Shown here piece after piece: positions 8,440-15,601 of a stretch of DNA of 64,000 nucleotides; within the stretch, counting starts at the first letter, position 1, and each line of letters opens with the position of its first letter. Origin of the DNA: an uncultured Lachnospiraceae bacterium (GTDB lineage: Bacteria; Bacillota; Clostridia; Lachnospirales; Lachnospiraceae); contig CAJTVN010000017.1 of the NCBI GenBank assembly GCA_910579685.1, positions 1 through 64,000 of the forward strand, in the 5' to 3' direction. A program made the translations under genes and the position numbers. The notes beneath the pieces were generated by a model. That model was given only the letters and a program-made list of their open reading frames with translations. It did not search any database and was not told the DNA's origin.

Positions 8440-8835
8440 TCAGATCAGCTCCAGTTTCGTTAATACCTGTTCGAACTTTTCCTGATCAATGGGCTTGCCG
8501 GAATACACCGTACATCCCAATTCAAATGCCATATTGACATTTCTTTCTTCATTCAGTGCCGTGGTCATGATTACCTTTACAGCGTTATCCTCCGAAATCC
8601 CCCGTTCCTTTTCCAGATTGCGGATTCCAACCAGAGCCTGATAGCCGTCCATAACCGGCATCATAATATCGAGGCATACCAGATCGTAAGGCTCGCCGTC
8701 TTCCAAAGCCATCATAAAGGCATCCACGGCTTCCATCCCATCGACTGTCACGTCACATTCGCCGTACTTTGACAGGAAATTCACCATGAATTTCCTTGTT
8801 ACAAAATCATCTTCTGCCAGTAGAATCTTCATCAT
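8440..8835 (-). CDS. CheY-like single-domain response regulator
   Basis: A 131-residue receiver domain with acidic pocket EDD near residue 9, phospho-acceptor Asp56 in LVCLDIMMPVMDGYQAL, the switch Thr in VIMTTALNEE, and the Lys in VYSGKPIDQEKFEQ. It has no output domain. It lies between cheB and cheA, so it is the obvious CheA target. No flagellar switch genes are in the window. The sequence is closer to the stand-alone receivers of kinase networks than to a classical CheY (GYQALVGIRNLEKERGISED insertion), so its target may not be a motor. Confidence 0.9.
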   Translation of the reverse strand: MMKILLAEDDFVTRKFMVNFLSKYGECDVTVDGMEAVDAFMMALEDGEPYDLVCLDIMMPVMDGYQALVGIRNLEKERGISEDNAVKVIMTTALNEERNVNMAFELGCTVYSGKPIDQEKFEQVLTKLELI

Positions 8836-8843
8836 TGTCTCCT

Positions 8844-9872
8844 TTACATTTTATTTAAAAGTGCGTATGTCCTCTTAGGTATATCGGAGAGTTTCTCCTG
8901 ATACTCAACTGCCCCGAGATCATATGCCACTTTCGGCATTCCATAAACCACGCAGGTGGATTCATCCTGTCCGATGGTTCTCGCTCCGGCCTTACGCATG
9001 GCTAAAAGCCCCTTTGCGCCGTCTCCCCCCATTCCTGTCAGGATAATGCCGACGGCATCCCGTCCCGCCACCTTGGCAACCGATTCAAACAGCACATCCA
9101 CGGAAGGACAGTGTCCGTTTACCTTCGGTCCTTTCTTACATTCCACCTGATAAACCCCGTTCACTTTCACAAGATGCATATGCTGATCGCCTCCGGGAGC
9201 AATCACCACATGGCCCGGAAGCACCCGGTCTCCCGTCCTTGCTTCCTTCACCTGCACCCGGCACTGGTCGTTGAGCCTCTTTGCATACATCTCCGTAAAT
9301 CCGGGGGGCATATGCTGCACGATCACAATCCCCGGTATATCGGTTCCATATTCTTTTACCACATCAAAAATCGCTTCCGTACCTCCCGTGGAAGCGCCGA
9401 TGGCCACGATCAGATCCCTGCCTTTTGCGGAAAGGCTCTGCATCTCCTGCTTCATCACCGTCTTCTTGATATTGCTGATCTTTGCCGTGGAAGCAATCTT
9501 GATCTTTACCAGCAGCTCGTTTCGGATAAATTCCTCCAGCTGCGCCCTGCTCGATACGGCCGGCTTTGCCACGAAATCCACGGCGCCTGCATTTAGTGCG
9601 TCGAACACCTTGTCGCTCAGAGAGCTGATAACCACCACCGGAAGCGGATACTGCGGCATGAGCTTGCGCAAAAATTCAATTCCGCTCATCCGCGGAAGTT
9701 CCACGTCCAGCGTCATCACGTCCGGCTTGTACGCCAGAATGGCATCTCTGGCCTCAAAGGGATCCTTTGCGGTCGCCACAACCTGGATTGCAGGGTCCCG
9801 GTTCAGATTCTGAACCAGCAATTCCCTGAAAACGATCGAATCCTCTACTATCAAAACTTTTATTGGCCGCAT
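8844..9872 (-). CDS. cheB: chemotaxis protein-glutamate methylesterase CheB
   Basis: A 342-residue two-domain enzyme that removes methyl groups from receptor glutamates when phosphorylated by CheA. The receiver domain shows VEDSIVFRELL and the phosphorylated Asp in VMTLDVELPRMSGIEFL. The esterase domain has the catalytic Ser in AIGASTGGTEAI, His in VIVQHMPPGFTEMY and Asp in GMGGDGAKGLLAMRKAGA. With CheR next door it forms the adaptation pair. Eight bases separate it from the cheY-like gene. Confidence 0.96.
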   Translation of the reverse strand: MRPIKVLIVEDSIVFRELLVQNLNRDPAIQVVATAKDPFEARDAILAYKPDVMTLDVELPRMSGIEFLRKLMPQYPLPVVVISSLSDKVFDALNAGAVDFVAKPAVSSRAQLEEFIRNELLVKIKIASTAKISNIKKTVMKQEMQSLSAKGRDLIVAIGASTGGTEAIFDVVKEYGTDIPGIVIVQHMPPGFTEMYAKRLNDQCRVQVKEARTGDRVLPGHVVIAPGGDQHMHLVKVNGVYQVECKKGPKVNGHCPSVDVLFESVAKVAGRDAVGIILTGMGGDGAKGLLAMRKAGARTIGQDESTCVVYGMPKVAYDLGAVEYQEKLSDIPKRTYALLNKM

Positions 9873-9891
9873 ATACCAATCCTTCCCTTCC

Positions 9892-10698
9892 TCATTTTTT
9901 GAATATCGACGGCTGGATGATCTGGAACGGTGTGCTGTTCCTGTTGAGGGTCTCGGTTGTTCCTATGAACAGATACCCTCCGGGTTCCAATGCGTCGTAC
10001 ACCTTCTGAACCAGCTGCTCTTTTGTCTTCTCATCAAAATATATCATAACATTGCGTAAAAATATAGTATGCATTTTCTTTTTAAAGGGAAAAGGATCCA
10101 TTAAATTAAACTGTCTGAAAACTACCTCCTTTTTCAACTCGTCCGTCACTCTGTACTGAGCGCCTCCGGCAACCGGCTTGAAAAAATGCCTCTTCCACTG
10201 ATCCGGAAGATTTTTCAGCTGCTCTGCGCTGTAAACGCCTGTAAGAGCCTGCTTGAGCACCTTGGTGGATATGTCCGTGGCAAGAACCTTCGTATCCCAC
10301 TGGCTGCGCTCCAGTCCGAAAAAGTCCGCAAGCACCATGGCGATCATATAGGGTTCTTCGCCGGTAGAGGCGGCTCCGCACCAGATACGCAGATCCTTGG
10401 AGCGCGCTTCCTTTTCCTTAAGGCCGGGAAGCACAATCTTCTTGAAATAATCAAAATGCTCAAACTCCCTCATAAAATATGTATGATTCGTTGTCAGGAA
10501 ATTAACCAGCATTTTTTCCTGCGTACCGCTCTTGTCACGCTCCACGACATCCATGTATTCGTTAAAATTATGCCAGCCGTTGGACCGGATATAATTTTCA
10601 AGCCGTCCGTTGACAATCACCTTCTTCTGGCTTAAATCAATGCCATAGCGCTGCTTCATAAAAACAGATATTCTTCTAAATTCCTCATCGGTTATCAC
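9892..10698 (-). CDS. cheR: chemotaxis protein methyltransferase CheR
   Basis: A 268-residue S-adenosylmethionine-dependent methyltransferase acting on receptor glutamates. It has the helical N-terminal CheR domain and the TNHTYFMREFEHFDYFKKIV segment (equivalent to the TNxTxFFRE signature). The SAM-binding LRIWCGAASTGEEPYMIAMV, FRQFNLMDPFPFKKKMHTIF and a closing GYLFIGTTETLNR follow. Start ATG at 10698 follows GGGAGGGATA. It is 36 bases after the regulator gene and 19 before cheB. Confidence 0.96.
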   Translation of the reverse strand: MITDEEFRRISVFMKQRYGIDLSQKKVIVNGRLENYIRSNGWHNFNEYMDVVERDKSGTQEKMLVNFLTTNHTYFMREFEHFDYFKKIVLPGLKEKEARSKDLRIWCGAASTGEEPYMIAMVLADFFGLERSQWDTKVLATDISTKVLKQALTGVYSAEQLKNLPDQWKRHFFKPVAGGAQYRVTDELKKEVVFRQFNLMDPFPFKKKMHTIFLRNVMIYFDEKTKEQLVQKVYDALEPGGYLFIGTTETLNRNSTPFQIIQPSIFKK

Positions 10699-10734
10699 CG
10701 TATATCCCTCCCATCAAAGACTTAAATCCTCAAA

Positions 10735-11799
10735 TCAGCTCAGCTGACGCAATATTTTACAGCATATATTAAAAATATCAGGATTAAATTTCACTCCTGC
10801 CTCCCTGCTCATAACCGCAATGGCGTTCTGTCTGTCTTTTCCATCCTGCGTCAGGGTACAGAACCTGCTCATCAGTGAGACAATCTGTGCGGCAAGGGGA
10901 ATCTCATTTCCCGCAAGGTGCTCCGGATATCCGCTTCCATCCCAGTTTTCATGGTGATAATGCGCCGTATCGGCTGATATCTGCACAAAATCATTGTAAT
11001 CGCTGCTCCCGTGCAAATCCAAAAGAAGCTTCGCCCCGATCCCGGTATGGCTTTGCATGATGGCCGTCTCTTCCTCGCCAAGCTCCCCGCTTTTTTGAAG
11101 AATCTCCTTTGGAACACCTATATTTCCGATGTCGCACAGGGATGCCGCCAGCTCGATTGTATCAATAAAAGCATCTGAAATCTTTTCCTCAAACATGGGC
11201 GAAAGCTGCAATCCCTGTGCAAGTATCCGGCAGTTTCCCTTCAAACGCTCCATGTATTTTTTCCCATAGGGGGAATTCTGTTCGGCTATATTGGCAAGGG
11301 CCCGCAGAATACTCATCTTCTCCTGCTCCATCTGCCGCAGCTGCTCGCTGACAGAAACCTGAAGCCGCCGGTTCATCTCCCGAAGCTCCTCGGCCATCTC
11401 ATAGAGCCGCAGGTGGACGCCAACCCTGGCCTTCACGATCTCCGGAACAAAGGGCTTCGTGATATAGTCCCCTCCTCCGAGATCAAATCCCTCTATAATA
11501 TCTTCCATCTCGTCAAAAGCGGAAATGAAAATGATGGGGATATTCCTTGTGGCCTCGTTTCCCTTCACGAGCCCGCACAATTCATACCCGCTCATCTTTG
11601 GCATGGATATATCAGTGAGAATCAGCTGTGGGGCGCTCTCCCGGATCAGATCAAGCGCTTCCATCCCGTTTTCCGCCAGAACGGGATGATAACCCATATC
11701 CAAGATAATCTCATTCAGTATGATCCGGTTCATCTCCACGTCATCCACTATAAGGATGGTTCCCCTGCCCTTATCACTCTCCCCATAAGTCATGAACAC
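10735..11799 (-). CDS. response regulator with a degenerate HD-type output domain
   Basis: An N-terminal receiver (LIVDDVEMNRIIL, acceptor Asp in LILTDISMPKMSGYEL, Lys in YITKPF) joins a coiled linker and an HD-GYP-like domain. HD-GYP enzymes cleave cyclic di-GMP. Here the first metal-binding pair is altered: the usual LHDIGKIGIP reads LCDIGNIGVP, so both the His and the Lys are lost, while AHYHHENWDGSGYPEHLAG is kept. It is therefore probably a binding or regulatory protein rather than an active phosphodiesterase. The best start is ATG at 11793 (352 residues) with GGAGGG eight bases before it; the open frame begins at a GTG at 11799. Confidence 0.88.
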   Translation of the reverse strand: MFMTYGESDKGRGTILIVDDVEMNRIILNEIILDMGYHPVLAENGMEALDLIRESAPQLILTDISMPKMSGYELCGLVKGNEATRNIPIIFISAFDEMEDIIEGFDLGGGDYITKPFVPEIVKARVGVHLRLYEMAEELREMNRRLQVSVSEQLRQMEQEKMSILRALANIAEQNSPYGKKYMERLKGNCRILAQGLQLSPMFEEKISDAFIDTIELAASLCDIGNIGVPKEILQKSGELGEEETAIMQSHTGIGAKLLLDLHGSSDYNDFVQISADTAHYHHENWDGSGYPEHLAGNEIPLAAQIVSLMSRFCTLTQDGKDRQNAIAVMSREAGVKFNPDIFNICCKILRQLS

Positions 11800-11807
11800 A
11801 TCCCTCC

Positions 11808-13229
11808 TTACTGCAGATAAGCCTTTAATTCCTCAAAGCTGGAAGCCGTCTTCTCATAGTCTTCCTTCTGGATCGCCATTTTCAGCCGAAGAACCATACG
11901 CCCCACCTCGCGGGGCGCTTTTAGTGTCAGCTGGCGGACCGTTTCCATAAATCCTTCCGCCTTCTCCCAGTTTTCCATCTCCACGCAGAGAATCAGCTTC
12001 GACAGATTTTTCTCAAGGGCTTCCCTGTTTTTCGATGTCCCAAAGCTTTGCAGCTCGTCAGCAGACCGCTCCCCAACCTCTGAAACTGTCAGGGCAGGCC
12101 TTCTGGCATCATTGGCCCCTGCCGGCCTGTCAGGCTCCTCCTTGCAGGAATCCACCCAAATGGAAAAAGAAAACGTACTTCCTCTCCCCTTTCTGCTCTC
12201 CACAGCAATCCGTCCACCCATCAGCTCCACCAGCTGCTTACAGATATTTAATCCCAGCCCGGTGCCTCCATACTTTCTTGATATGGATGCGTCTACCTGC
12301 GAAAAGCTTTGAAAAAGCTTATCCTGCTCCGCCTTGTCTATCCCAATTCCGGAATCAATCACAATAAAAAACAGTTCGATTCTGCCGTTTATCTGGGCAG
12401 TTTTCAGAATCTCCACCGTGATTTTTCCAACGGAAGTAAATTTCAATGCATTTGATAAAAGATTGTTGAGAACCTGTTTGATCCGCAGCTCGTCGCCTGT
12501 TACATATTCCGGCACATTGGGAGATACCGTCATAAAAAACTCCAGGCCTTTCTCCGTGATTTTACTGATATGATGGGCCTTCACATAGTCCAGCATATCT
12601 CTCACGTGAAATTTCCGTTTTTCCAAAGTGAACTTACCGGCTTCCAGTTTGGAAAAATCAAGGATATTGTCAATCAGCTTGTTCATATCCTCACAGCATC
12701 GCTCGATCATCTTCATAGGCCGGAGCTTATCCGGCATTGTTTCCACATCCAGCAGCTCCCTGATATTTCCAAGTACGCCGTTTACCGGCGTGCGCAGCTC
12801 ATGGGTCACGTTTGCGACAAATTCCGCCTTTACCCTGGCCGCCTGCTGCACTTCCTTCTTTATCTGTGCGACCTCTCTGTTCAAATGCTCCCTTTCGAGA
12901 GTGTCGTTTGCCATACATATATACGTCTGTGGCTGAGCATAACTGCTCATGATTCTTACTTCTACGGGAAAGCAGGTAAGATTTTTGCGATATGCCACAA
13001 GATTCTGCAGTTCATGCCCAAAGGGATAAGCCGTTTCCAGCCCGTTTTCTGCAGCCGTGAAATGATTTGGAAAAATATCACTGATGTTTCTGCCGCATAG
13101 TTCCTGCTCGTATTCCAGTTTTTTTTCCGCTGCGTCATTGGCATAAGTAATCTTCCCCGTACGGTCAAAGATAATGACCATCTCCAGTGCGTCCCCCACG
13201 GGAAATATACTTCCGCCGTTTTGTTCCAT
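11808..13229 (-). CDS. soluble PAS-domain sensor histidine kinase
   Basis: A 473-residue kinase without membrane segments. A PAS domain (about 12-110) leads through a coiled coil to HisKA with His143 in EFVANVTHELRTPVNGVLGN and an HATPase domain with LSNALKFTSVGKITVEI and GGTGLGLNICKQLVELMGG. The last 85 residues (after about 390) are helical, unlike a receiver, and carry no clear phospho-His; they may dock a partner such as the HPt protein of the cassette. GAGGGGGAAG precedes the ATG. It may sense redox, ligand or energy state and feed the two receiver proteins beside it. Confidence 0.92.
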   Translation of the reverse strand: MEQNGGSIFPVGDALEMVIIFDRTGKITYANDAAEKKLEYEQELCGRNISDIFPNHFTAAENGLETAYPFGHELQNLVAYRKNLTCFPVEVRIMSSYAQPQTYICMANDTLEREHLNREVAQIKKEVQQAARVKAEFVANVTHELRTPVNGVLGNIRELLDVETMPDKLRPMKMIERCCEDMNKLIDNILDFSKLEAGKFTLEKRKFHVRDMLDYVKAHHISKITEKGLEFFMTVSPNVPEYVTGDELRIKQVLNNLLSNALKFTSVGKITVEILKTAQINGRIELFFIVIDSGIGIDKAEQDKLFQSFSQVDASISRKYGGTGLGLNICKQLVELMGGRIAVESRKGRGSTFSFSIWVDSCKEEPDRPAGANDARRPALTVSEVGERSADELQSFGTSKNREALEKNLSKLILCVEMENWEKAEGFMETVRQLTLKAPREVGRMVLRLKMAIQKEDYEKTASSFEELKAYLQ

Positions 13230-13330
13230 AAGTCTTCCCCCTCAGGTAAAACCGTACCCGTCAAATTCCTATTCCGCTAAGAAAGGCAGCAAACGTTTGA
13301 CTTTTTGCTGCCCTGATATCTACTTAAACA

Positions 13331-14419
13331 TTACGCAAAATCAAACAAACTCATGACTTCCACTGTGTTAAAGAAATCATCCCTGGCAAGCTTGAAGCAC
13401 TCCAGTATATCTGGAGAGAACTGTCCGCACTCACCATTCATAATCATATTGTACGATTCGCCGGCATCATAGGCGCTTTTATATACCCTTGGGCTTACCA
13501 GCTCGTCATAGGCATCTGCAATAGCGACCACCTGTGCGCAGATCGGAACCGTATTCCCCGCCAGATGCTCGGGATATCCATTGCCGTCCCATCTCTCATG
13601 ATGATATTTGCAGATTTCATAACAATAGCGATAAAAATCATCCTTCTGATTTTCACAAAATCTCTTTAAGATATCGCACCCAACCGAAGTATGAGTCCTC
13701 ATAACCGCAGTCTCCTCCGGTGTCAGAGTGCCCGGCTTAAGCAGTATGGAATCCGGAATCGCTATCTTGCCGATATCGTGCAGCGCCGACGCCCTGACCA
13801 TCTCGTCAATCTGCTTTTCATTCAATCCGTACTCCGGGAAATTCTTCATCAGAAGCTCCAGCAGCGTTTTGGTAAAATATTTGATTCGCCTGATATGTTC
13901 TCCGGCTTCAAAATTCCGGAACTCTACAATGGAACTCAACGCATGAATGACAAATTCATTGTCCTCCCGCGCCCTCTTTTCCTGCAGCTTAATGGTCTCT
14001 TCCTGCTCCTTAAGCCGCTTTTCCATGTTTTTCTTATTCAGATAAAGCTCGATGATATTTTGGGCCCTGCGCTTTACAATATACGGATAAAAAGGCTTGT
14101 GCATTACATCCGCAATTCCGTAAGAATATGCCTGATCCTCGCTGTCCCCCACCGTCTCCCCGGTAATCAGTATAACGGGAAGCTTCTCAATCAAATCATG
14201 TTCCTGCATATATTCGAGCACTTCAAAGCCATTGAGCACCGGCATTACCAGATCCAGCAGAACCAGCACAATACCGGAATTACTTTCAATCTGCTGTATG
14301 GCATCCCGCCCGTCCTCAGCTTCCAGAATTTCGTAGTCTTCCTCAAACACGCCCTTTAGTATAATTCTGTTTATCTCTTCATCGTCAACGATTAAAATCT
14401 GTTGTTTATCACAGCCCAT
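13331..14419 (-). CDS. response regulator with HD-GYP phosphodiesterase domain
   Basis: Receiver (ILIVDDEEINRIILKG, acceptor Asp in VLLDLVMPVLNGFEVL, Lys in VMHKPFYPY), coiled linker, then an intact HD-GYP domain: ALHDIGKIAIPDSILLKPG, MRTHTSVGCDIL, CKYHHERWDGNGYPEHLAG and VVAIADAYDELVS. Such proteins hydrolyse cyclic di-GMP to GMP under control of phosphorylation. The start at 14419 (362 residues) is preferred because GGGAGATAGT precedes it; the frame is open from 14461. Unlike its neighbour at 10735-11799, all metal ligands are present, so the cassette holds one active-looking and one inactive-looking copy. Confidence 0.93.
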   Translation of the reverse strand: MGCDKQQILIVDDEEINRIILKGVFEEDYEILEAEDGRDAIQQIESNSGIVLVLLDLVMPVLNGFEVLEYMQEHDLIEKLPVILITGETVGDSEDQAYSYGIADVMHKPFYPYIVKRRAQNIIELYLNKKNMEKRLKEQEETIKLQEKRAREDNEFVIHALSSIVEFRNFEAGEHIRRIKYFTKTLLELLMKNFPEYGLNEKQIDEMVRASALHDIGKIAIPDSILLKPGTLTPEETAVMRTHTSVGCDILKRFCENQKDDFYRYCYEICKYHHERWDGNGYPEHLAGNTVPICAQVVAIADAYDELVSPRVYKSAYDAGESYNMIMNGECGQFSPDILECFKLARDDFFNTVEVMSLFDFA

Positions 14420-14530
14420 ACTATCTCCCTGCCATTTCCAGACGAAACAATTTCCATACATTTTAAGTTACCATTTTTCCTGAAAAATGTCAAACGAAAT
14501 GTCTTTGCAGACCGTCTGTATCAGACCTTG

Positions 14531-14905
14531 TCAGGGTCTGTATTTTTCAAGCAGCTGGACAAAACGGCTGTGTTCTGCCGCCAGCTGATCCTTAAGCGCC
14601 TCCAGCTTCTCCCTGTCGATTTCCCCGGGAGCTTTTCCTTTCAGCATATCCGAAATCTGCGTGGCAACCCCGTAAACCGGATTCAGTCCCAGGTTTGCCG
14701 TGACTCCCTTAAGCGTATGGGCGCTCACGTAGGCACCCTCAAAATCATTCTTTTCGAGGTTGGATTTGATGCCTTCGAAATTCTTGTCATCCAGGAATTT
14801 CATAATAAATTTCATATACAGAGCTTCATTTCCCATAAAACGCTTCAGCGTTCCCTCCACATCCGCGCCATTTTCCTCCAACTGCTTTCTGAAATTTTCA
14901 TCCAT
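14531..14905 (-). CDS. histidine phosphotransfer (HPt) domain protein
   Basis: A 124-residue helical protein whose phospho-acceptor His lies in YVSAHTLKGVTANLGL, the standard HPt motif. It would carry phosphate between the receiver and kinase proteins of the cassette. It is the first gene behind the cassette promoter at 14976-15005, and its ATG follows GGAGAGAAAGAGGAA. The presence of a free HPt alongside CheA suggests a phosphorelay branch in addition to ordinary chemotaxis signalling. Confidence 0.92.
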   Translation of the reverse strand: MDENFRKQLEENGADVEGTLKRFMGNEALYMKFIMKFLDDKNFEGIKSNLEKNDFEGAYVSAHTLKGVTANLGLNPVYGVATQISDMLKGKAPGEIDREKLEALKDQLAAEHSRFVQLLEKYRP

Positions 14906-14975
14906 ATTTCAATTCCTCTTTCTCTCCACTTTCCTTCCCATATTCCTTTTGGAAAACGGTTCTTTAAACGATAAC

Positions 14976-15005
14976 ATTTTAGCACAACTAGTATCTTATC
15001 GTCAA
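14976..15005 (-). promoter_or_regulatory. sigma-A-type promoter of the chemosensory cassette
   Basis: Minus strand TTGACG (15005-15000), an 18-base spacer and TAAAAT (14981-14976), followed by the HPt gene start at 14905. It sits about 50 bases inside the cassette end, so the operon carries its own promoter. No sigma-28-type motility promoter is evident. Confidence 0.75.
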
Positions 15006-15458
15006 TGTATATAAGGTATCAAAATTAGTAGAAAAATGGAAACCTTCTCCTGACATTTGCGCAACGCCATCCCCGGAATCAATCACGCCTACCAAAACCC
15101 CTTTTCCCGTCAGGTAAGGATCCCGCACCGTGACCGGCTGGATACAGGATGCCTGCTTTCCTGAGAGCGTGGAAAAATAGAGACGTTTCGGCTTCTCCAC
15201 GTACTCCACCTCGTCCAGCTCCACAAAAGCCTGAATCAGATTTTCCGGAATCGTCACCACGGCATAGCCCGCAATCAGCTCCTCCACCTGAACCGGTCCT
15301 TCGTTCAGACGGGCGAGATCGCCGTTGTACTTGACAATCAACTCCCATTTGTTTTCGCTCTTAAGAAATCCCACATTCAGCTGTGCGGATTTTTCCCTCT
15401 CGCTCTGTGTTGCCGAAAGGGCAAGGTTTAACAGATTTTCCAATTTCTGACTGGCCAT
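14988..15458 (-). pseudogene. S8 family peptidase (subtilase), N-terminal part of the interrupted gene
   Basis: The fragment encodes the propeptide-like region (MASQKLENLLNLALSATQSE onward) and the start of the subtilase domain, VRDPYLTGKGVLVGVIDSG, which contains the catalytic Asp. At codon 129 the sequence leaves the family consensus and continues for 27 codons of cassette DNA (from DGVAQMSGEGF) to a stop at 14988. The rest of the protease lies at 2.73-4.17 kb. The start ATG at 15458 has AAGGAAG upstream and a promoter at 15490-15518; an upstream in-frame extension to 15605 would overlap that promoter and is unlikely. A truncated 156-residue peptide may still be made. Confidence 0.9.
15052..15095. 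other. attR-like junction of the chemosensory cassette
   Basis: The cassette arm 15052-15072 begins with GACA and contains ACGCCA; it is the inverted match of the arm at 4172-4192 (12 of 21 positions, no gaps, in blocks of 6, 2 and 4). The CC core is at 15073-15074 and subtilase coding sequence starts at 15075. Together with the left junction it defines the crossover to the base pair. Confidence 0.75.
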
Positions 15459-15489
15459 AATTTTTCTTCCTTGAAAAGTCATATTGATT

Positions 15490-15518
15490 ATTATATGAGC
15501 TGCCCGTTTGCCGGGCAA
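15490..15518 (-). promoter_or_regulatory. promoter of the subtilase gene with a palindrome in the spacer
   Basis: Minus strand TTGCCC (15518-15513), 17 bases, TATAAT (15495-15490). The inverted repeat TGCCCG-TTTGC-CGGGCA (15501-15517) covers the -35 and spacer, an arrangement expected of an operator. The gene start is 32 bases downstream. Confidence 0.65.
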
Positions 15519-15601
15519 CTTATTATCGGATGCCGGGATGGAATTTAAATGTTTTCCGGATTGCGAGAACACGAAGTTCAAAACAGCAGGCAGGGCAGGC
15601 G

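Larger units (their letters stand above)
4170..15074 (-). mobile_element. 10.9-kb chemosensory cassette inserted in the subtilase gene
   Basis: The unit runs from the CC core at 4170-4171 to the CC core at 15073-15074, a deletion length of 10,903 bp. Inside are ten genes, all on the minus strand, with one strong promoter just inside the right end (14976-15005) and one perfect terminator just inside the left end (4211-4242), so transcription is self-contained. Removing it core to core restores VIDSGIDYQSREF in frame in the subtilase. Joining the two inner arms gives an inverted repeat of two 21-base arms with 12 ungapped matches around CC, in the style of a serine recombinase attP. No recombinase, relaxase or phage gene is inside, so mobility would need a recombinase in trans, or the element is fixed. 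Confidence 0.8.

Noticed and set aside
8440..8835. Calling the single-domain regulator a flagellar CheY
   Set aside because: It has all receiver residues, but no flagellar switch genes are present and its sequence is generic; only CheY-like is supported.
4172..15072. The chemosensory block as an ordinary prophage or conjugative element
   Set aside because: No phage structural, replication, relaxase, type IV secretion or integrase gene is present in the interval.
2726..15458. The two subtilase fragments as remnants of two separate tandem paralogues
   Set aside because: They share no overlapping residues, meet exactly between Gly129 and Ile130, join in frame at a shared CC, and the cassette ends are inverted repeats. 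Independent decay would not give this.
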